DNA from: JAGVSZ01 sp019137045
GTDB lineage: Bacteria > Pseudomonadota > Gammaproteobacteria > Burkholderiales > SG8-39
Reading direction: 5' to 3'
DNA length: 64,000 nucleotides
Assembly (NCBI GenBank): GCA_046347635.1
Contig: JAXMFT010000002.1
Span: forward strand, 124,001-188,000
This document shows positions 46,139-55,515 of this stretch, in pieces. A model generated the notes under the pieces. It was not told the DNA's origin, did not search any database, and saw nothing but the letters and a program-made list of their open reading frames with translations. The stretch's first letter is position 1, and every line of letters starts with the position of its first letter. A program made the position numbers and the translations under genes.

Positions 46139-47464
46139 GTGGCCACAGCAGCCCAACAACTCGGCAAGACCGGCAAGTACGGGGATCTGAAGAAGCGCCT
46201 GTTCTTCCTCCTCGGGGCGCTCGTCGTCTTCCGCATCGGCGCGCACATCCCGGTGCCCGGGATCGACCCGAACGTGCTCGCGGACCTCTTCCGCTCCAAC
46301 CAGGGCGGGATCCTGGGGCTGTTCAACATGTTCTCGGGCGGCGCGCTCTCGCGCTTCACCATTTTTGCGCTCGGGATCATGCCGTACATCTCCGCCTCGA
46401 TCATCATGCAGCTGATGACCGCGGTGAGCCCGCAGCTCGAGGCGCTGCGCAAGGAAGGTCAGGCGGGCCAGCGCAAGATCACCCAGTACACGCGCTACGG
46501 CACCGTCGCGCTCGCGCTGTTCCAGGCCACCGGCATCTCGATCGCGCTCGAGTCGCAGCCGGGGCTGGTGACCGACCCGGGGCTGCTGTTCCGGTTCACC
46601 ACCGTCGTGACGCTGGTGACCGGCACGATGTTCCTGATGTGGCTGGGCGAGCAGATCACCGAGCGCGGGCTGGGCAACGGCATCTCGATCATCATCTTCG
46701 CCGGCATCGCGGCGGGGCTGCCGAGCGCGATCGCCGGGACGCTCGAGCTCGTGCGCACCGGAGCGATGCATCCGCTCACCGCGCTGCTGATCGTGATCGG
46801 CGTGGTCGTGATCACCTGGTTCGTGTGCTTCGTCGAGCGCGGCCAGCGCAAGATCCTGGTCAACTACGCCAAGCGGCAGGTCGGCAACAAGGTGTACGGC
46901 GGCCAGGCCTCGCACCTGCCGTTCAAGCTCAACATGTCGGGCGTGATTCCCCCGATCTTCGCCTCCTCGATCATCCTCTTCCCGGCGACGCTGCTCGGCT
47001 GGTTCGGGCAGGGCGAGGGGCCGACCTTCCTGCGCGACGTCGCCGCGACGCTCACGCCGGGCCAGCCGATCTACGTGCTGCTGTACGCCGCCGCGATCGT
47101 GTTCTTCTGCTTCTTCTACACGGCGCTGCAGTACAACCCGAAGGAGACCGCGGACAACCTGAAGAAGTCGGGCGCGTTCGTGCCCGGCATCCGGCCCGGC
47201 GAGCAGACCGCGAAGTACCTCGAGCGCATCCTGATGCGGCTCACCCTCGGCGGCGCGATCTACGTGGTCGCGATCTGCCTGGTGCCGGAGTTCCTGATCC
47301 TGCGCTGGAACGTGCCGTTCTACTTCGGCGGCACGAGCCTGCTGATCATCGTGGTGGTGACGATGGATTTCATGTCGCAGGTGCAGGCGTACATCATGAC
47401 GCACCAGTACGAGAGTCTGCTGAAGAAGGCGAACTTCAAGGGGGCGGGATTCCCTACGCGCTAG
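46139..47464 (+). CDS. secY: Preprotein translocase subunit SecY
   Basis: The protein has 441 residues with ten membrane helices. The first helix region ([21 protein letters not shown]), the plug region with [12 protein letters not shown], and the cytosolic loop [15 protein letters not shown] are typical. It is the channel of the Sec translocon with SecE. A GTG serves as start at 46139, as the conserved N-terminus requires. infA follows after three bases. Confidence 0.98.
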   Translation: MATAAQQLGKTGKYGDLKKRLFFLLGALVVFRIGAHIPVPGIDPNVLADLFRSNQGGILGLFNMFSGGALSRFTIFALGIMPYISASIIMQLMTAVSPQLEALRKEGQAGQRKITQYTRYGTVALALFQATGISIALESQPGLVTDPGLLFRFTTVVTLVTGTMFLMWLGEQITERGLGNGISIIIFAGIAAGLPSAIAGTLELVRTGAMHPLTALLIVIGVVVITWFVCFVERGQRKILVNYAKRQVGNKVYGGQASHLPFKLNMSGVIPPIFASSIILFPATLLGWFGQGEGPTFLRDVAATLTPGQPIYVLLYAAAIVFFCFFYTALQYNPKETADNLKKSGAFVPGIRPGEQTAKYLERILMRLTLGGAIYVVAICLVPEFLILRWNVPFYFGGTSLLIIVVVTMDFMSQVQAYIMTHQYESLLKKANFKGAGFPTR

Positions 47465-47467
47465 GGC

Positions 47468-47686
47468 ATGACCAAGGGGGACGTGATCCAGATGCAGGGC
47501 GAGATTCTGGAGAACCTGCCGAACGCGACCTTCAGGGTGAAGCTCGAAAACGGACACGTCGTGCTGGGACACATCTCCGGAAAGATGCGCATGCACTACA
47601 TCCGCATCCTGCCGGGGGACAAGGTTACGGTGGAGCTGACGCCGTACGATCTATCGAGAGCGCGGATCGTTTTCCGCGCGAAGTAG
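47468..47686 (+). CDS. infA: Translation initiation factor IF-1
   Basis: The protein has 72 residues, the exact family length, with a single OB-fold: [20 protein letters not shown] and the RNA-binding [15 protein letters not shown]-1 occupies the A site during initiation. Its place between secY and rpmJ is typical of Betaproteobacteria. Confidence 0.98.
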   Translation: MTKGDVIQMQGEILENLPNATFRVKLENGHVVLGHISGKMRMHYIRILPGDKVTVELTPYDLSRARIVFRAK

Positions 47687-47695
47687 GAGAGCGAC

Positions 47696-47809
47696 ATGAA
47701 AGTGCTCGCATCGGTGAAGAAGATGTGCCGCAACTGCAAGATCATCCGCCGCAACCGCGTGGTGCGGGTGATCTGCAAGGACCCGCGGCACAAGCAGCGC
47801 CAGGGCTGA
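47696..47809 (+). CDS. rpmJ: 50S ribosomal protein L36 (zinc-binding type)
   Basis: The protein has 37 residues, beginning [15 protein letters not shown]. Cys11, Cys14, Cys27 and His32 form the zinc ribbon of the C+ form. A GGAGAGCGAC sequence supplies the ribosome site, nine bases after infA. It is easy to miss because of its size. Confidence 0.97.
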   Translation: MKVLASVKKMCRNCKIIRRNRVVRVICKDPRHKQRQG

Positions 47810-47845
47810 GCCTGGCGGCGGACTCGACCACAGCGGGGTAGCCAC

Positions 47846-48226
47846 ATGGCCCGTATTGCAGGGGTGAACATTCCCAACCAGCAGCACGCGGAGATCGCGC
47901 TGACCGTGATCTACGGGATCGGGCGCGCGCGCGCGCGCGCGATCTGCGCGGCGGCGAACGTCGCCGCGGCGCGCAAGATCAAGGATCTCTCCGACGCCGA
48001 GATGGACCGCCTGCGCGAGGGCGTCGGACGGTTCGCGGTCGAGGGCGACCTGCGGCGCGAGGTGTCGATGAACATCAAGCGCCTGATGGACCTGGGCGCC
48101 TACCGCGGGGTGCGCCACCGCAAGGGGCTGCCGGTGCGCGGCCAGCGCACGCGCACCAACGCGCGCACCCGCAAGGGCCCGCGCAAGGCGGCGATCGCCG
48201 CGAAGCCGCAGGCCGGCAAGACCTGA
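47846..48226 (+). CDS. rpsM: 30S ribosomal protein S13
   Basis: The protein has 126 residues. [19 protein letters not shown] and the C-terminal [17 protein letters not shown] are conserved. S13 forms bridges to the 50S subunit and touches the P-site tRNA. It starts the alpha-operon section (rpsM, rpsK, rpsD, rpoA, rplQ). Confidence 0.97.
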   Translation: MARIAGVNIPNQQHAEIALTVIYGIGRARARAICAAANVAAARKIKDLSDAEMDRLREGVGRFAVEGDLRREVSMNIKRLMDLGAYRGVRHRKGLPVRGQRTRTNARTRKGPRKAAIAAKPQAGKT

Positions 48227-48267
48227 CCGGGCGCACGCGCCCCCTGCGCCACTAGAGGACGAGATCG

Positions 48268-48681
48268 ATGGCACGACCGCAGCAGCCGCAGACCCAGACC
48301 GCCGCCCAGCGCGTGCGGAAGAAGGTGAAGAAGAACGTCGCCGAGGGCATCGCCCACGTGCACGCGTCGTTCAACAACACCATCATCACGATCACCGACC
48401 GCCAGGGCAACGCGCTCTCGTGGGCGACTTCGGGCGCGGCCGGCTTCAAGGGCTCGCGCAAGTCGACGCCGTTCGCCGCCCAGGTCGCGGCCGAGCGCGC
48501 CGGGCGCGGCGCGCTCGAGTGCGGGGTGAAGAACCTGGAGGTGCGCATCAGCGGCCCCGGTCCGGGACGCGAGTCGGCGGTGCGCGCGCTCAATGCGCTC
48601 GGGATGAAGATCACCAGCATCAGCGACATCACGCCGGTGCCCCACAACGGCTGCCGCGCGCCCAAGCGCCGGCGAATCTGA
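48268..48681 (+). CDS. rpsK: 30S ribosomal protein S11
   Basis: The protein has 137 residues, a few longer than usual because of a Gln/Thr-rich start ([13 protein letters not shown]). The core [22 protein letters not shown] and [13 protein letters not shown] at the C-terminus are conserved. S11 lies in the 30S platform near the E site. rpsD follows after 14 bases. Confidence 0.97.
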   Translation: MARPQQPQTQTAAQRVRKKVKKNVAEGIAHVHASFNNTIITITDRQGNALSWATSGAAGFKGSRKSTPFAAQVAAERAGRGALECGVKNLEVRISGPGPGRESAVRALNALGMKITSISDITPVPHNGCRAPKRRRI

Positions 48682-48695
48682 CCAAGGTCCCCGAC

Positions 48696-49325
48696 ATGGC
48701 CCGCAACCTAGACGCCAAGTGCCGCCAGTGCCGCCGCGAGGGGGAGAAGCTCTTCCTCAAGGGCGAGAAGTGCTTCACCGACAAGTGCGCGATCGAGCGC
48801 CGCAGCTACGCCCCCGGCCAGCACGGGCAGAAGAGCGGGCAGCGCATGTCCGACTTCGGCAAGCAGCTGCGCGAGAAGCAGAAGGTGCGCCGCACCTACA
48901 GCGTGCTCGAGCGCCAGTTCCGCAAGCACTACTTCGAAGCCGACAGGCGCAAGGGCGTCACCGGCGAGAACCTGCTGCAGATCCTGGAGTCGCGCCTGGA
49001 CACCGTCGCCTACCGCATGGGCTTCGGCGCGAGCCGCGCCGAAGCGCGGCAGGTCGTGCGCCACAACGCGATCCTGGTGAACGGCAAGCGGGTGAACATC
49101 CCCTCGTACCTCGTGCGCCCGGGCGACACGGTCGAGGTGGCGCAGCAGGCGAAGGGCCACCTGCGTCTCAAGGCGGCGTGCGAGGCCGCCGAGTCGCGCG
49201 GCTTCCCGGAGTGGGTCGCGGTCGACCCGAAGGCGCTCAAGGGGACGTTCAAGGCGCTGCCGGCGCGCACCGAGCTGCCGCCGACGATCAACGAGAGCCT
49301 GGTGGTCGAGCTGTACTCGAAGTGA
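48696..49325 (+). CDS. rpsD: 30S ribosomal protein S4 (four-cysteine zinc type)
   Basis: The protein has 209 residues. The N-terminus carries Cys9, Cys12, Cys26 and Cys31, a complete zinc-binding set, unlike the common betaproteobacterial form that begins MARYLGPKCKL and lacks it. The S4 RNA-binding domain ([19 protein letters not shown]) and the C-terminal [12 protein letters not shown] are normal. S4 starts 16S assembly and represses the alpha operon in E. coli. A longer frame from 48420 is a shadow of rpsK. Confidence 0.97.
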   Translation: MARNLDAKCRQCRREGEKLFLKGEKCFTDKCAIERRSYAPGQHGQKSGQRMSDFGKQLREKQKVRRTYSVLERQFRKHYFEADRRKGVTGENLLQILESRLDTVAYRMGFGASRAEARQVVRHNAILVNGKRVNIPSYLVRPGDTVEVAQQAKGHLRLKAACEAAESRGFPEWVAVDPKALKGTFKALPARTELPPTINESLVVELYSK

Positions 49326-49345
49326 TTCTGACAGAGGGTTAGCGC

Positions 49346-50338
49346 ATGCAAAGCACCTTTCTCAAACCCCGCATCATCGACGTTCAGGCCGCGGCCCCGT
49401 ACCACGCCAAGGTGACGATGGAGCCGTTCGAGCGCGGCTACGGCCACACGCTCGGCAACGCGCTGCGGCGCGTGCTGCTGTCGTCGATGCCCGGGTTCGC
49501 GCCCACCGAGGTGCAGATCGCGGGGGTGCTGCACGAGTACTCGACGATCGAGGGCGTGCAGGAGGACGTGGTCGACATCCTGCTCAACCTGAAGGGCGTG
49601 GTGCTCAAGCTGCACAGCGGCAGCGAGGCGACGCTGCGCCTGTCGAAGAAGGGGGAGGGCGTGGTCACCGCCGGCGACATCGAGCTCACCCACGACGTCG
49701 AGATCATCAATCCCGATCACGTGATCGCGCACCTGTCGCCGGGCGGCAAGCTCGAGATGACGATGAAGGTGGAGCGCGGCCGCGGCTACCAGCCGGGCAA
49801 CATGCGCGTCGTGCCGGAGGAGTCCAAGGGCATCGGCAAGATCATCCTGGACGCCTCGTTCTCGCCGGTGAAGCGCGTCAGCTACCAGGTCGAGAGCGCG
49901 CGCGTCGAGCAGCGCACCGATCTCGACAAGCTGATCATGGACATCGAGACCAACGGCGTGGTGGATCCCGAGCAGGCGATCCGCGACGCCGCGCGCATCC
50001 TCGTCGACCAGCTGTCGGTGTTCGCGGCGCTCGAGGGCACCGCGGTGCCGGCCGAGGAGAAGGGAGGGCGCGTGCAAGCGCCGCCGATCGACCCGATCCT
50101 GCTGCGCCCGGTGGACGACCTCGAGCTCACCGTGCGCTCGGCCAACTGCCTGAAGGCGGAGAACATCTACTACATCGGCGACCTCATCCAGCGCACCGAG
50201 ACCGAGCTCCTGAAGACCCCGAACCTCGGGCGCAAGTCGCTGAACGAGATCAAGGAAGTCCTCGCCGCGCGCGGGCTGACGCTCGGGATGAAGCTCGAGA
50301 ACTGGCCGCCCGCGGGCCTGGAGAAGCTGACGCCCTGA
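49346..50338 (+). CDS. rpoA: DNA-directed RNA polymerase subunit alpha
   Basis: The protein has 330 residues. The N-terminal dimerisation domain ([20 protein letters not shown]) is followed by a linker near 235-250 and the C-terminal domain ([31 protein letters not shown]) that binds UP elements and activators. The ending [15 protein letters not shown] is of the betaproteobacterial type. It follows rpsD after 20 bases. Confidence 0.99.
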   Translation: MQSTFLKPRIIDVQAAAPYHAKVTMEPFERGYGHTLGNALRRVLLSSMPGFAPTEVQIAGVLHEYSTIEGVQEDVVDILLNLKGVVLKLHSGSEATLRLSKKGEGVVTAGDIELTHDVEIINPDHVIAHLSPGGKLEMTMKVERGRGYQPGNMRVVPEESKGIGKIILDASFSPVKRVSYQVESARVEQRTDLDKLIMDIETNGVVDPEQAIRDAARILVDQLSVFAALEGTAVPAEEKGGRVQAPPIDPILLRPVDDLELTVRSANCLKAENIYYIGDLIQRTETELLKTPNLGRKSLNEIKEVLAARGLTLGMKLENWPPAGLEKLTP

Positions 50339-50357
50339 GGCGTCCGGAGAGACGAAG

Positions 50358-50756
50358 ATGCGCCACGGTCACGGACTGAGGAAGCTCAATCGCACGTCGA
50401 GCCATCGCGTGGCGATGTTCCGCAACATGACGAACTCGCTGCTACGGCACGAGGCGATCGAGACGACGCTGCCGAAGGCGAAGGAGCTGCGCCGGCTGGT
50501 GGAGCCGATGATCACGCTCGGGAAGACGCCGTCGCTCTCGAACCGCCGCCTGGCGTTCAACCGCCTGCGCGATCGCGACATGGTCACCAAGCTCTTCAGC
50601 GAGCTCGGGCCGCGCTACGCGAAGCGCAACGGCGGGTATCTGCGCATCCTGAAGTCGGGGTTCCGGCTCGGCGACAACGCGCCGATGGCGCTGGTGGAGC
50701 TGATGGACCGTCCGGAGCCGAAGGAAGAGGAAGCGAAGGGCGAGGCGAAGGGCTGA
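50358..50756 (+). CDS. rplQ: 50S ribosomal protein L17
   Basis: The protein has 132 residues. [23 protein letters not shown] and [21 protein letters not shown] are conserved; an acidic-basic tail ([11 protein letters not shown]) ends it. It is the last gene of the ribosomal block, with a terminator hairpin 21 bases after the stop. Confidence 0.97.
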   Translation: MRHGHGLRKLNRTSSHRVAMFRNMTNSLLRHEAIETTLPKAKELRRLVEPMITLGKTPSLSNRRLAFNRLRDRDMVTKLFSELGPRYAKRNGGYLRILKSGFRLGDNAPMALVELMDRPEPKEEEAKGEAKG

Positions 50757-50776
50757 GCGCAGGTCGGCGCGGACGC

Positions 50777-50800
50777 GAAGGCCGGGGCGACCCGGCCTTC
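50777..50800 (+). terminator. Terminator after rplQ
   Basis: A perfect 10-base-pair stem (GAAGGCCGGG/CCCGGCCTTC) with a GCGA tetraloop is followed by GGCGTTTCGG. The T-run is weak, but the position right after the last ribosomal gene supports termination. Confidence 0.65.
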
Positions 50801-50827
50801 GGCGTTTCGGGCCCGTAGAATCGCCGC

Positions 50828-51556
50828 ATGGCGATCTGCCTCTTCACCGACTTCGGCGCCGGCGACCTCTACGCCGGACAGGTCGAAGCGGTGCTCGAGC
50901 GCGACGCGCCGGGCGCGCGCGTCATCCACCTGCTGCACGAGGCGCCGCCGTTCGACGTCCGCGCAGCCGCGCACCTGCTGGCTGCGCTCGTGACCCGGAT
51001 TCCGACCGGGCAGGTCGTAATCGGCGTGGTGGATCCCGGCGTCGGCACCGACCGTGGCGCGGTCGCCCTGCGCGCCGACGCGAGCTGGTACGTCGGGCCG
51101 GACAACGGCCTGTTTTCGGTGGTGGCCGCCCGCGCCGCGGGCCGTGAGGTTTGGCGACTGCCGGCGGCCGGCGCGGACGCCGCGCCTTCGTTCCATGGCC
51201 GCGACGCGTTCGCTCCGGCGGCCGCGGCGATCGCGACGGGGCGGTTTCCGACCGCCGGGGCGACGCGTGCCGCGGACCTCGAGGTGAGGCTCGATGCAGC
51301 GGATCTTTCCGCGATCATCTACGTCGACCACTACGGCAACGGCTGGACGGGCCTGCGCGCCGCGGCGATCGCGCCGACGCGGCGGCTCGCGGTCGCCGGC
51401 CGCGAGCTCGCGCACGCGCGCGTGTTCGGCGCGGTGTCGCCCGGCACCGCCTTCTGGTACGAGAACTCGAGCGGGCTCGTCGAGATCGCGGTGAACGGCG
51501 GCAGCGCCGCAAGGATGCTGGGGCTCGGGATCGGGACGCCGGTCGCGCTGCGCTGA
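50828..51556 (+). CDS. SAM hydroxide adenosyltransferase (DUF62 family)
   Basis: The protein has 242 residues. Family motifs in order: LFTDFGAGDLYAGQ at the N-terminus, GVVDPGVGTDRG, YVGPDNGLFS, FHGRDAFAPAAA, YVDHYGNG and a C-terminal WYENSSGLVEIA. These enzymes cleave S-adenosylmethionine with hydroxide to adenosine and methionine. The Asp, Arg and His residues of the activated-water side chain set have plausible counterparts. It lies 71 bases after rplQ, beyond the terminator. Confidence 0.92.
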   Translation: MAICLFTDFGAGDLYAGQVEAVLERDAPGARVIHLLHEAPPFDVRAAAHLLAALVTRIPTGQVVIGVVDPGVGTDRGAVALRADASWYVGPDNGLFSVVAARAAGREVWRLPAAGADAAPSFHGRDAFAPAAAAIATGRFPTAGATRAADLEVRLDAADLSAIIYVDHYGNGWTGLRAAAIAPTRRLAVAGRELAHARVFGAVSPGTAFWYENSSGLVEIAVNGGSAARMLGLGIGTPVALR

Positions 51557-51613
51557 GCCGGCGCGCGGTCGGCGTATGATGAGTGCATCGCTTGCCCGAT
51601 GCGACGAGGCACG

Positions 51614-52981
51614 ATGCGCAGATCCTTCACGCGCGCCGCTGTCTGGCTGACGGGGCTCGTGCTGCTCGGCGCCGCCGCGGTGTGCGCAGGCGCGCCGGAG
51701 GGCCCGGTCGTGGTCCTCGAGGTGGACGGCCCGATCGGCCCGCACACCGCCGACTACGTCCACCGCGGCCTGGAGAAGGCCGTGCAGCGCAGGAGCGTCC
51801 TGGTGGTGCTGCGCCTGGACACTCCCGGCGGCCTCGACACGTCGATGCGCGAGATCATCAAGGACATTCTCGCCTCGCCCGTTCCGGTCGCGGCCTACGT
51901 CGCGCCGAACGGCGCGCGCGCGGCGAGCGCGGGGACCTACATTCTCTACGCCGCGCACGTCGCCGCGATGGCGCCGGCCACCAACCTCGGCGCGGCGACG
52001 CCGGTGGCGATCGGCGCGCCGACCGGCGCGGCGCCCGAGTCCGGAAAACCCGCAGGCAAGGGCGAGACGCGGGACGAGCCGCGCTCGCCCGACGCGATGA
52101 CGAAGAAGCAGGTCAACGACGCGGCCGCGTACATCCGCGGACTGGCGCAGCTCCGGGGCCGCAACGCCGAGTGGGCGGAGCGTGCGGTGCGCGAGGCGGT
52201 CAGCCTCCCGGCGGCGGACGCGGCGCGTGAACACGTGATCGACCTCGTCGCGACGGACGTGCAGGCGCTCGTGCGCGCCATCGACGGGCGCGAGGTGAAC
52301 GTACGCGGGCAGTCGCGCCGGCTCGCGCTCGCGGGGGCGAGCCTCGAGACGTTCGCGCCGGACTGGCGCACGCAGGTGCTGGCGGTGCTCGCCAACCCGA
52401 GCCTCGCGCTCATCCTGCTGCTCGTCGGCGTGTACGGGCTCTGGTTCGAGTTCTCGAATCCCGGGTTCATGTTCCCGGGGGTGGTCGGCGGCATCTGCCT
52501 CCTGCTCGCGGCGTTCGCGCTCCACCTGCTGCCGGTGAACTACGCCGGCCTCGCGCTCCTCCTGCTCGGCCTGGGTTTCATCATCGCCGAGGCGTTCCTG
52601 CCGAGCTTCGGCTCGCTCGGGATCGGCGGGGCGATCGCGTTCGTCGTCGGCGCGGTCCTGCTGATCGACTCCGACGTCCCCGGCTTCGGCATCCCGCTCT
52701 GGCTCATCGCCGGGCTCGCCGTCGCCAGCGTGCTGTTCGTCCTTCTCGTCGGCGGCCTGGCGGCGCGCGCGCGCGGCCGGCCGGTGGTGGCCGGGCGCGA
52801 GGAGCTGGTCGGCGCCGGCGGCGAGGTGATCGAAGCCCTCGGCGACGAGACCTGGGCGCGGGTCCACGGCGAGACCTGGCGGGTGCGCAGCCGCGCGCGC
52901 CTCGCGCCCGGCAGCCGGGTGCGCGTGACCGGCGTCGACGGGCTGGTGCTCGAGGTGAGGCCGGAGCGGGAAGGCGCTTAG
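51614..52981 (+). CDS. NfeD-family membrane-bound ClpP-class serine protease
   Basis: The protein has about 455 residues. A signal peptide or anchor ([20 protein letters not shown]) is followed by a ClpP-like domain: [17 protein letters not shown], then [11 protein letters not shown], where the Ser and Gly match the nucleophile region, and a later Lys. About four membrane helices follow (near residues 265-400), then a C-terminal OB-fold NfeD domain. Homologues cleave the hydrophobic C-terminus of stomatins. The ATG at 51614 follows GAGG; one at 51599 adds five residues. A TATGAT at 51575-51580 may be its -10 box. The slipin partner follows after ten bases. Confidence 0.9.
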   Translation: MRRSFTRAAVWLTGLVLLGAAAVCAGAPEGPVVVLEVDGPIGPHTADYVHRGLEKAVQRRSVLVVLRLDTPGGLDTSMREIIKDILASPVPVAAYVAPNGARAASAGTYILYAAHVAAMAPATNLGAATPVAIGAPTGAAPESGKPAGKGETRDEPRSPDAMTKKQVNDAAAYIRGLAQLRGRNAEWAERAVREAVSLPAADAAREHVIDLVATDVQALVRAIDGREVNVRGQSRRLALAGASLETFAPDWRTQVLAVLANPSLALILLLVGVYGLWFEFSNPGFMFPGVVGGICLLLAAFALHLLPVNYAGLALLLLGLGFIIAEAFLPSFGSLGIGGAIAFVVGAVLLIDSDVPGFGIPLWLIAGLAVASVLFVLLVGGLAARARGRPVVAGREELVGAGGEVIEALGDETWARVHGETWRVRSRARLAPGSRVRVTGVDGLVLEVRPEREGA

Positions 52982-52991
52982 GAGAGCCAGG

Positions 52992-53765
52992 ATGCCATTC
53001 GGATACGTCACCGGCGTCGTCGTCCTCGTCCTCGTGGCGTTCGTGCTCTCGTGCCTGCGCATCCTGCGCGAGTACGAGCGCGGCGTCGTGTTCATGCTCG
53101 GGCGGTTCTGGCGCGTGAAGGGACCCGGGCTGGTGGTGGTCGTGCGCGGCGTCCAGCAGATGGTGAAGGTGGACCTGCGCGTCGTGGTGCTCGACGTCCC
53201 GCCCCAGGACGTGATCACGCGCGACAACGTCTCGGTCAAGGTCAACGCGGTGGTGTACTTCCGCGCGGTCGATCCGCAGCGCGCGATCATCCAGGTGGAG
53301 AACTTCCTCGCCGCGACCAGCCAGCTCGCGCAGACCACGCTGCGCGCGGTGCTCGGCAAGCACGAGCTCGACCAGCTGCTCGCGGAGCGCGAGCAGCTCA
53401 ACCTGGACGTGCAGCGCATCCTCGACGCGCAGACCGACGCCTGGGGCATCAAGGTGACCAACGTCGAGATCAAGCACGTCGACCTCAACGAGTCGATGGT
53501 GCGCGCGATCGCGCGCCAGGCCGAGGCCGAGCGCGAGCGGCGCGCGAAGGTGATCCACGCCGAAGGCGAGCTGCAGGCCTCCAGGACGCTGCTCGAGGCC
53601 TCGCGCATGCTCGCGCAGCAGCCGCAGGCGATGCAGCTGCGCTACCTGCAGACCCTCACGCAGATCGCGGGCGACAAGAGCTCGACCATCGTCTTCCCGC
53701 TGCCGATGGACCTCCTCGACGCCCTGGCGCGACGGCCGGGCGGCGGATCGCCCGGCGGGGGCTGA
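52992..53765 (+). CDS. SPFH/band 7 slipin (stomatin-like) protein
   Basis: The protein has 257 residues. One N-terminal membrane segment (about 5-22) leads into the SPFH domain ([48 protein letters not shown]), then a coiled-coil region rich in Glu, Arg and Ala. Stomatins oligomerise in the membrane and are substrates of the preceding NfeD protease. The two genes form an operon with a ten-base gap. Confidence 0.93.
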   Translation: MPFGYVTGVVVLVLVAFVLSCLRILREYERGVVFMLGRFWRVKGPGLVVVVRGVQQMVKVDLRVVVLDVPPQDVITRDNVSVKVNAVVYFRAVDPQRAIIQVENFLAATSQLAQTTLRAVLGKHELDQLLAEREQLNLDVQRILDAQTDAWGIKVTNVEIKHVDLNESMVRAIARQAEAERERRAKVIHAEGELQASRTLLEASRMLAQQPQAMQLRYLQTLTQIAGDKSSTIVFPLPMDLLDALARRPGGGSPGGG

Positions 53766-53784
53766 GCGCGCGCCGCCGGCGCGG

Positions 53785-54129
53785 TCAGCGCGGTTCGGCG
53801 AGCGAGCCCGGCTTCGGCGCGCGCGCGCCGCGCCAGATGTGCAGGTACCAGAACGCGGGGATCGCGATCGGGTAGAAGAACATCATCCCGAACACCCAGA
53901 TCACGCGCCGCTGAACGGGCAGGGTGCCCAGGCTGAGCGCGATTGCGGCCTCGATCAGGAACGCCGCGAGCGCGGCGAACGCGTGCAGGTGGATGACGAA
54001 CGCCTCCATGCCCGAGCGGCCCTCGCGGGTCGCGCTGACGAGCGCGAAGTCGCCCGCGAGCGCGGCCAACGCGTAGACCGTCCCCCACAGCGCGAGCGCG
54101 CCGAGGGCGAGCCTGACCGCGACCGGCAT
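53785..54129 (-). CDS. Small membrane protein of unknown function
   Basis: The protein has 114 residues. Three hydrophobic segments are seen (about 6-27, 48-68 and 77-97), so it is a polytopic inner-membrane protein. I do not recognise a family. It ends 19 bases from the slipin gene on the opposite strand and follows the alpha/beta hydrolase gene after 16 bases, so it may be the last gene of a minus-strand operon. Confidence 0.65.
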   Translation of the reverse strand: MPVAVRLALGALALWGTVYALAALAGDFALVSATREGRSGMEAFVIHLHAFAALAAFLIEAAIALSLGTLPVQRRVIWVFGMMFFYPIAIPAFWYLHIWRGARAPKPGSLAEPR

Positions 54130-54145
54130 CGCCCGCGGGGGCGGC

Positions 54146-54991
54146 CTACAGCCCCATCATCTTCATCGCCCCCTTGAACAGCGCGCTCGCGGGGTCGGTG
54201 AAGCCGTCGAGGATGGAGAAGTGGTGGTTGTTTGGGCAGGGGATCTCCCCGGCGCTGACCTTGCGCCACCTGGCCGCGAACGCCGCCTGCTGGGCGCGGA
54301 ACGGCGGCAGCTCCCTGCCCCCGACGGCGAAGTAGACCGGCGCGTCGGTCGCCGGCGGATAGAAGAGCGGGCTCGCCTTCGCGGCGTCCGCCGGCGTCAG
54401 CCGCACGTCCGCGTTCACCGAGGGCACGTTGACGAGCTCGCGCAGGTCGTACACGCCGCTGATCGCCAATCCTCCCCGCACGACCTTCTTCGGCAGGTCG
54501 GGCCGGAACACCGGGAACAGCGCCGCCATCGCCATCGCCGTGAGGTGCCCGCCGGCCGAGTGCCCCGACACGTAGAGGTTGCCGGGCGGCGCGCCGAAGT
54601 TGACGCCGTTGCGGTACAGCCAGGCGCAGGCCTGGAGGATCTGCAGCACGATGCCCTCGACCGTGATCGCGGGGCAGAGGGCGTAGTTCGGCACCGCCAC
54701 CGTCACCCCGTGCCGCACCAGCTCGGCCGCGACGAACGAGTGGTCCTTCTTGTCGAGCGCGCGCCAGTAGCCGCCGTGGATGAACATCAGGCACGCCCGG
54801 CTCGCGCGCGCCGGGAGGAAGATGTCCATCGTCTCGGCTGCATGCGGACCGTAGGGCACGTCGAGGTAGCAGCGCACGCTCGCGCGCGTCTGCGCCGAGC
54901 GGGCGACCCAGCGGTCCATGTGCTGCGGGAAGTCGGCGAACGCGGCCCGGTTGTTGTACTGCGATTCCCAGTAGGCGACGTCCCGCTTCAT
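54146..54991 (-). CDS. Alpha/beta hydrolase (BD-FAE / kynurenine formamidase-like)
   Basis: The protein has 281 residues. The oxyanion-hole motif FIHGGYWRALDKKDHS and the nucleophile elbow GHSAGGH (Ser in the middle) fit esterases of the kynurenine formamidase or BD-FAE type; the acid and His (NNHHFSILDGF) come near the C-terminus. The ATG at 54991 follows GGAGGAAG; a GTG at 55009, overlapping the RidA stop, is an alternative. Real substrate unknown. It is coupled to the RidA gene. Confidence 0.88.
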   Translation of the reverse strand: MKRDVAYWESQYNNRAAFADFPQHMDRWVARSAQTRASVRCYLDVPYGPHAAETMDIFLPARASRACLMFIHGGYWRALDKKDHSFVAAELVRHGVTVAVPNYALCPAITVEGIVLQILQACAWLYRNGVNFGAPPGNLYVSGHSAGGHLTAMAMAALFPVFRPDLPKKVVRGGLAISGVYDLRELVNVPSVNADVRLTPADAAKASPLFYPPATDAPVYFAVGGRELPPFRAQQAAFAARWRKVSAGEIPCPNNHHFSILDGFTDPASALFKGAMKMMGL

Positions 54992-55005
54992 CTTCCTCCG
55001 GCTCC

Positions 55006-55398
55006 TCACTCGGGCACGACCGCGGTCACCTCGATCTCGACCTTCGCCTCCGCCTCCATCAGCGCGTTCACCTCCACCGCGGTCATCGCCGGGTAGTGCC
55101 GGCCGATCACTTCGCGGTACGCGGCGCCGATCGCCTTCCCCGCCGCGAGGTACTCGCTCCGGCTGGTCACGTACCAGGTCATCCGCGTGATGTGCTCCGG
55201 CCGCGCGCCGTCCTCGGCGAGCACCGCGACGACGTTCGCGAGCGCCTGGCGCACCTGCGCGGCAAAGTCCGCGCCCGGGAACCGTCCCTGCGCGTCCCAG
55301 CCGATCTGGCCCGCGACGAAGATCTGCCGGCCGCGCGCGGAGATGCCGTTCGAATAGCCGCGCGGCGGCGCCCAGCCGGAGGGTTGCAGGACCTTCAT
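55006..55398 (-). CDS. RidA family protein (YjgF/UK114-like)
   Basis: The protein has 130 residues. The family pattern GRQIFVAGQIGWDAQG, RQALANVVAVLAEDGA and a C-terminal VEVNALMEAEAKVEIEVTAVV is clear. Canonical RidA keeps an Arg in an RxxVxVxxL stretch for enamine deamination; here that stretch reads PAMTAVEVNAL without the Arg, so it is probably a Rid subfamily member with another role. Its ATG at 55398 lies in a divergent promoter region shared with cardiolipin synthase. Confidence 0.88.
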   Translation of the reverse strand: MKVLQPSGWAPPRGYSNGISARGRQIFVAGQIGWDAQGRFPGADFAAQVRQALANVVAVLAEDGARPEHITRMTWYVTSRSEYLAAGKAIGAAYREVIGRHYPAMTAVEVNALMEAEAKVEIEVTAVVPE

Positions 55399-55515
55399 CG
55401 CGTGCTCGCAGAGGGGGTCGGGGAGGGTAGGGGCGCGATTATGCGCCACCGGGCGATGGCCTGCACCGGCGCGGCCGCCGGGCATAATCGGCGCGGCCGC
55501 GAGGGAGCGAACGAC

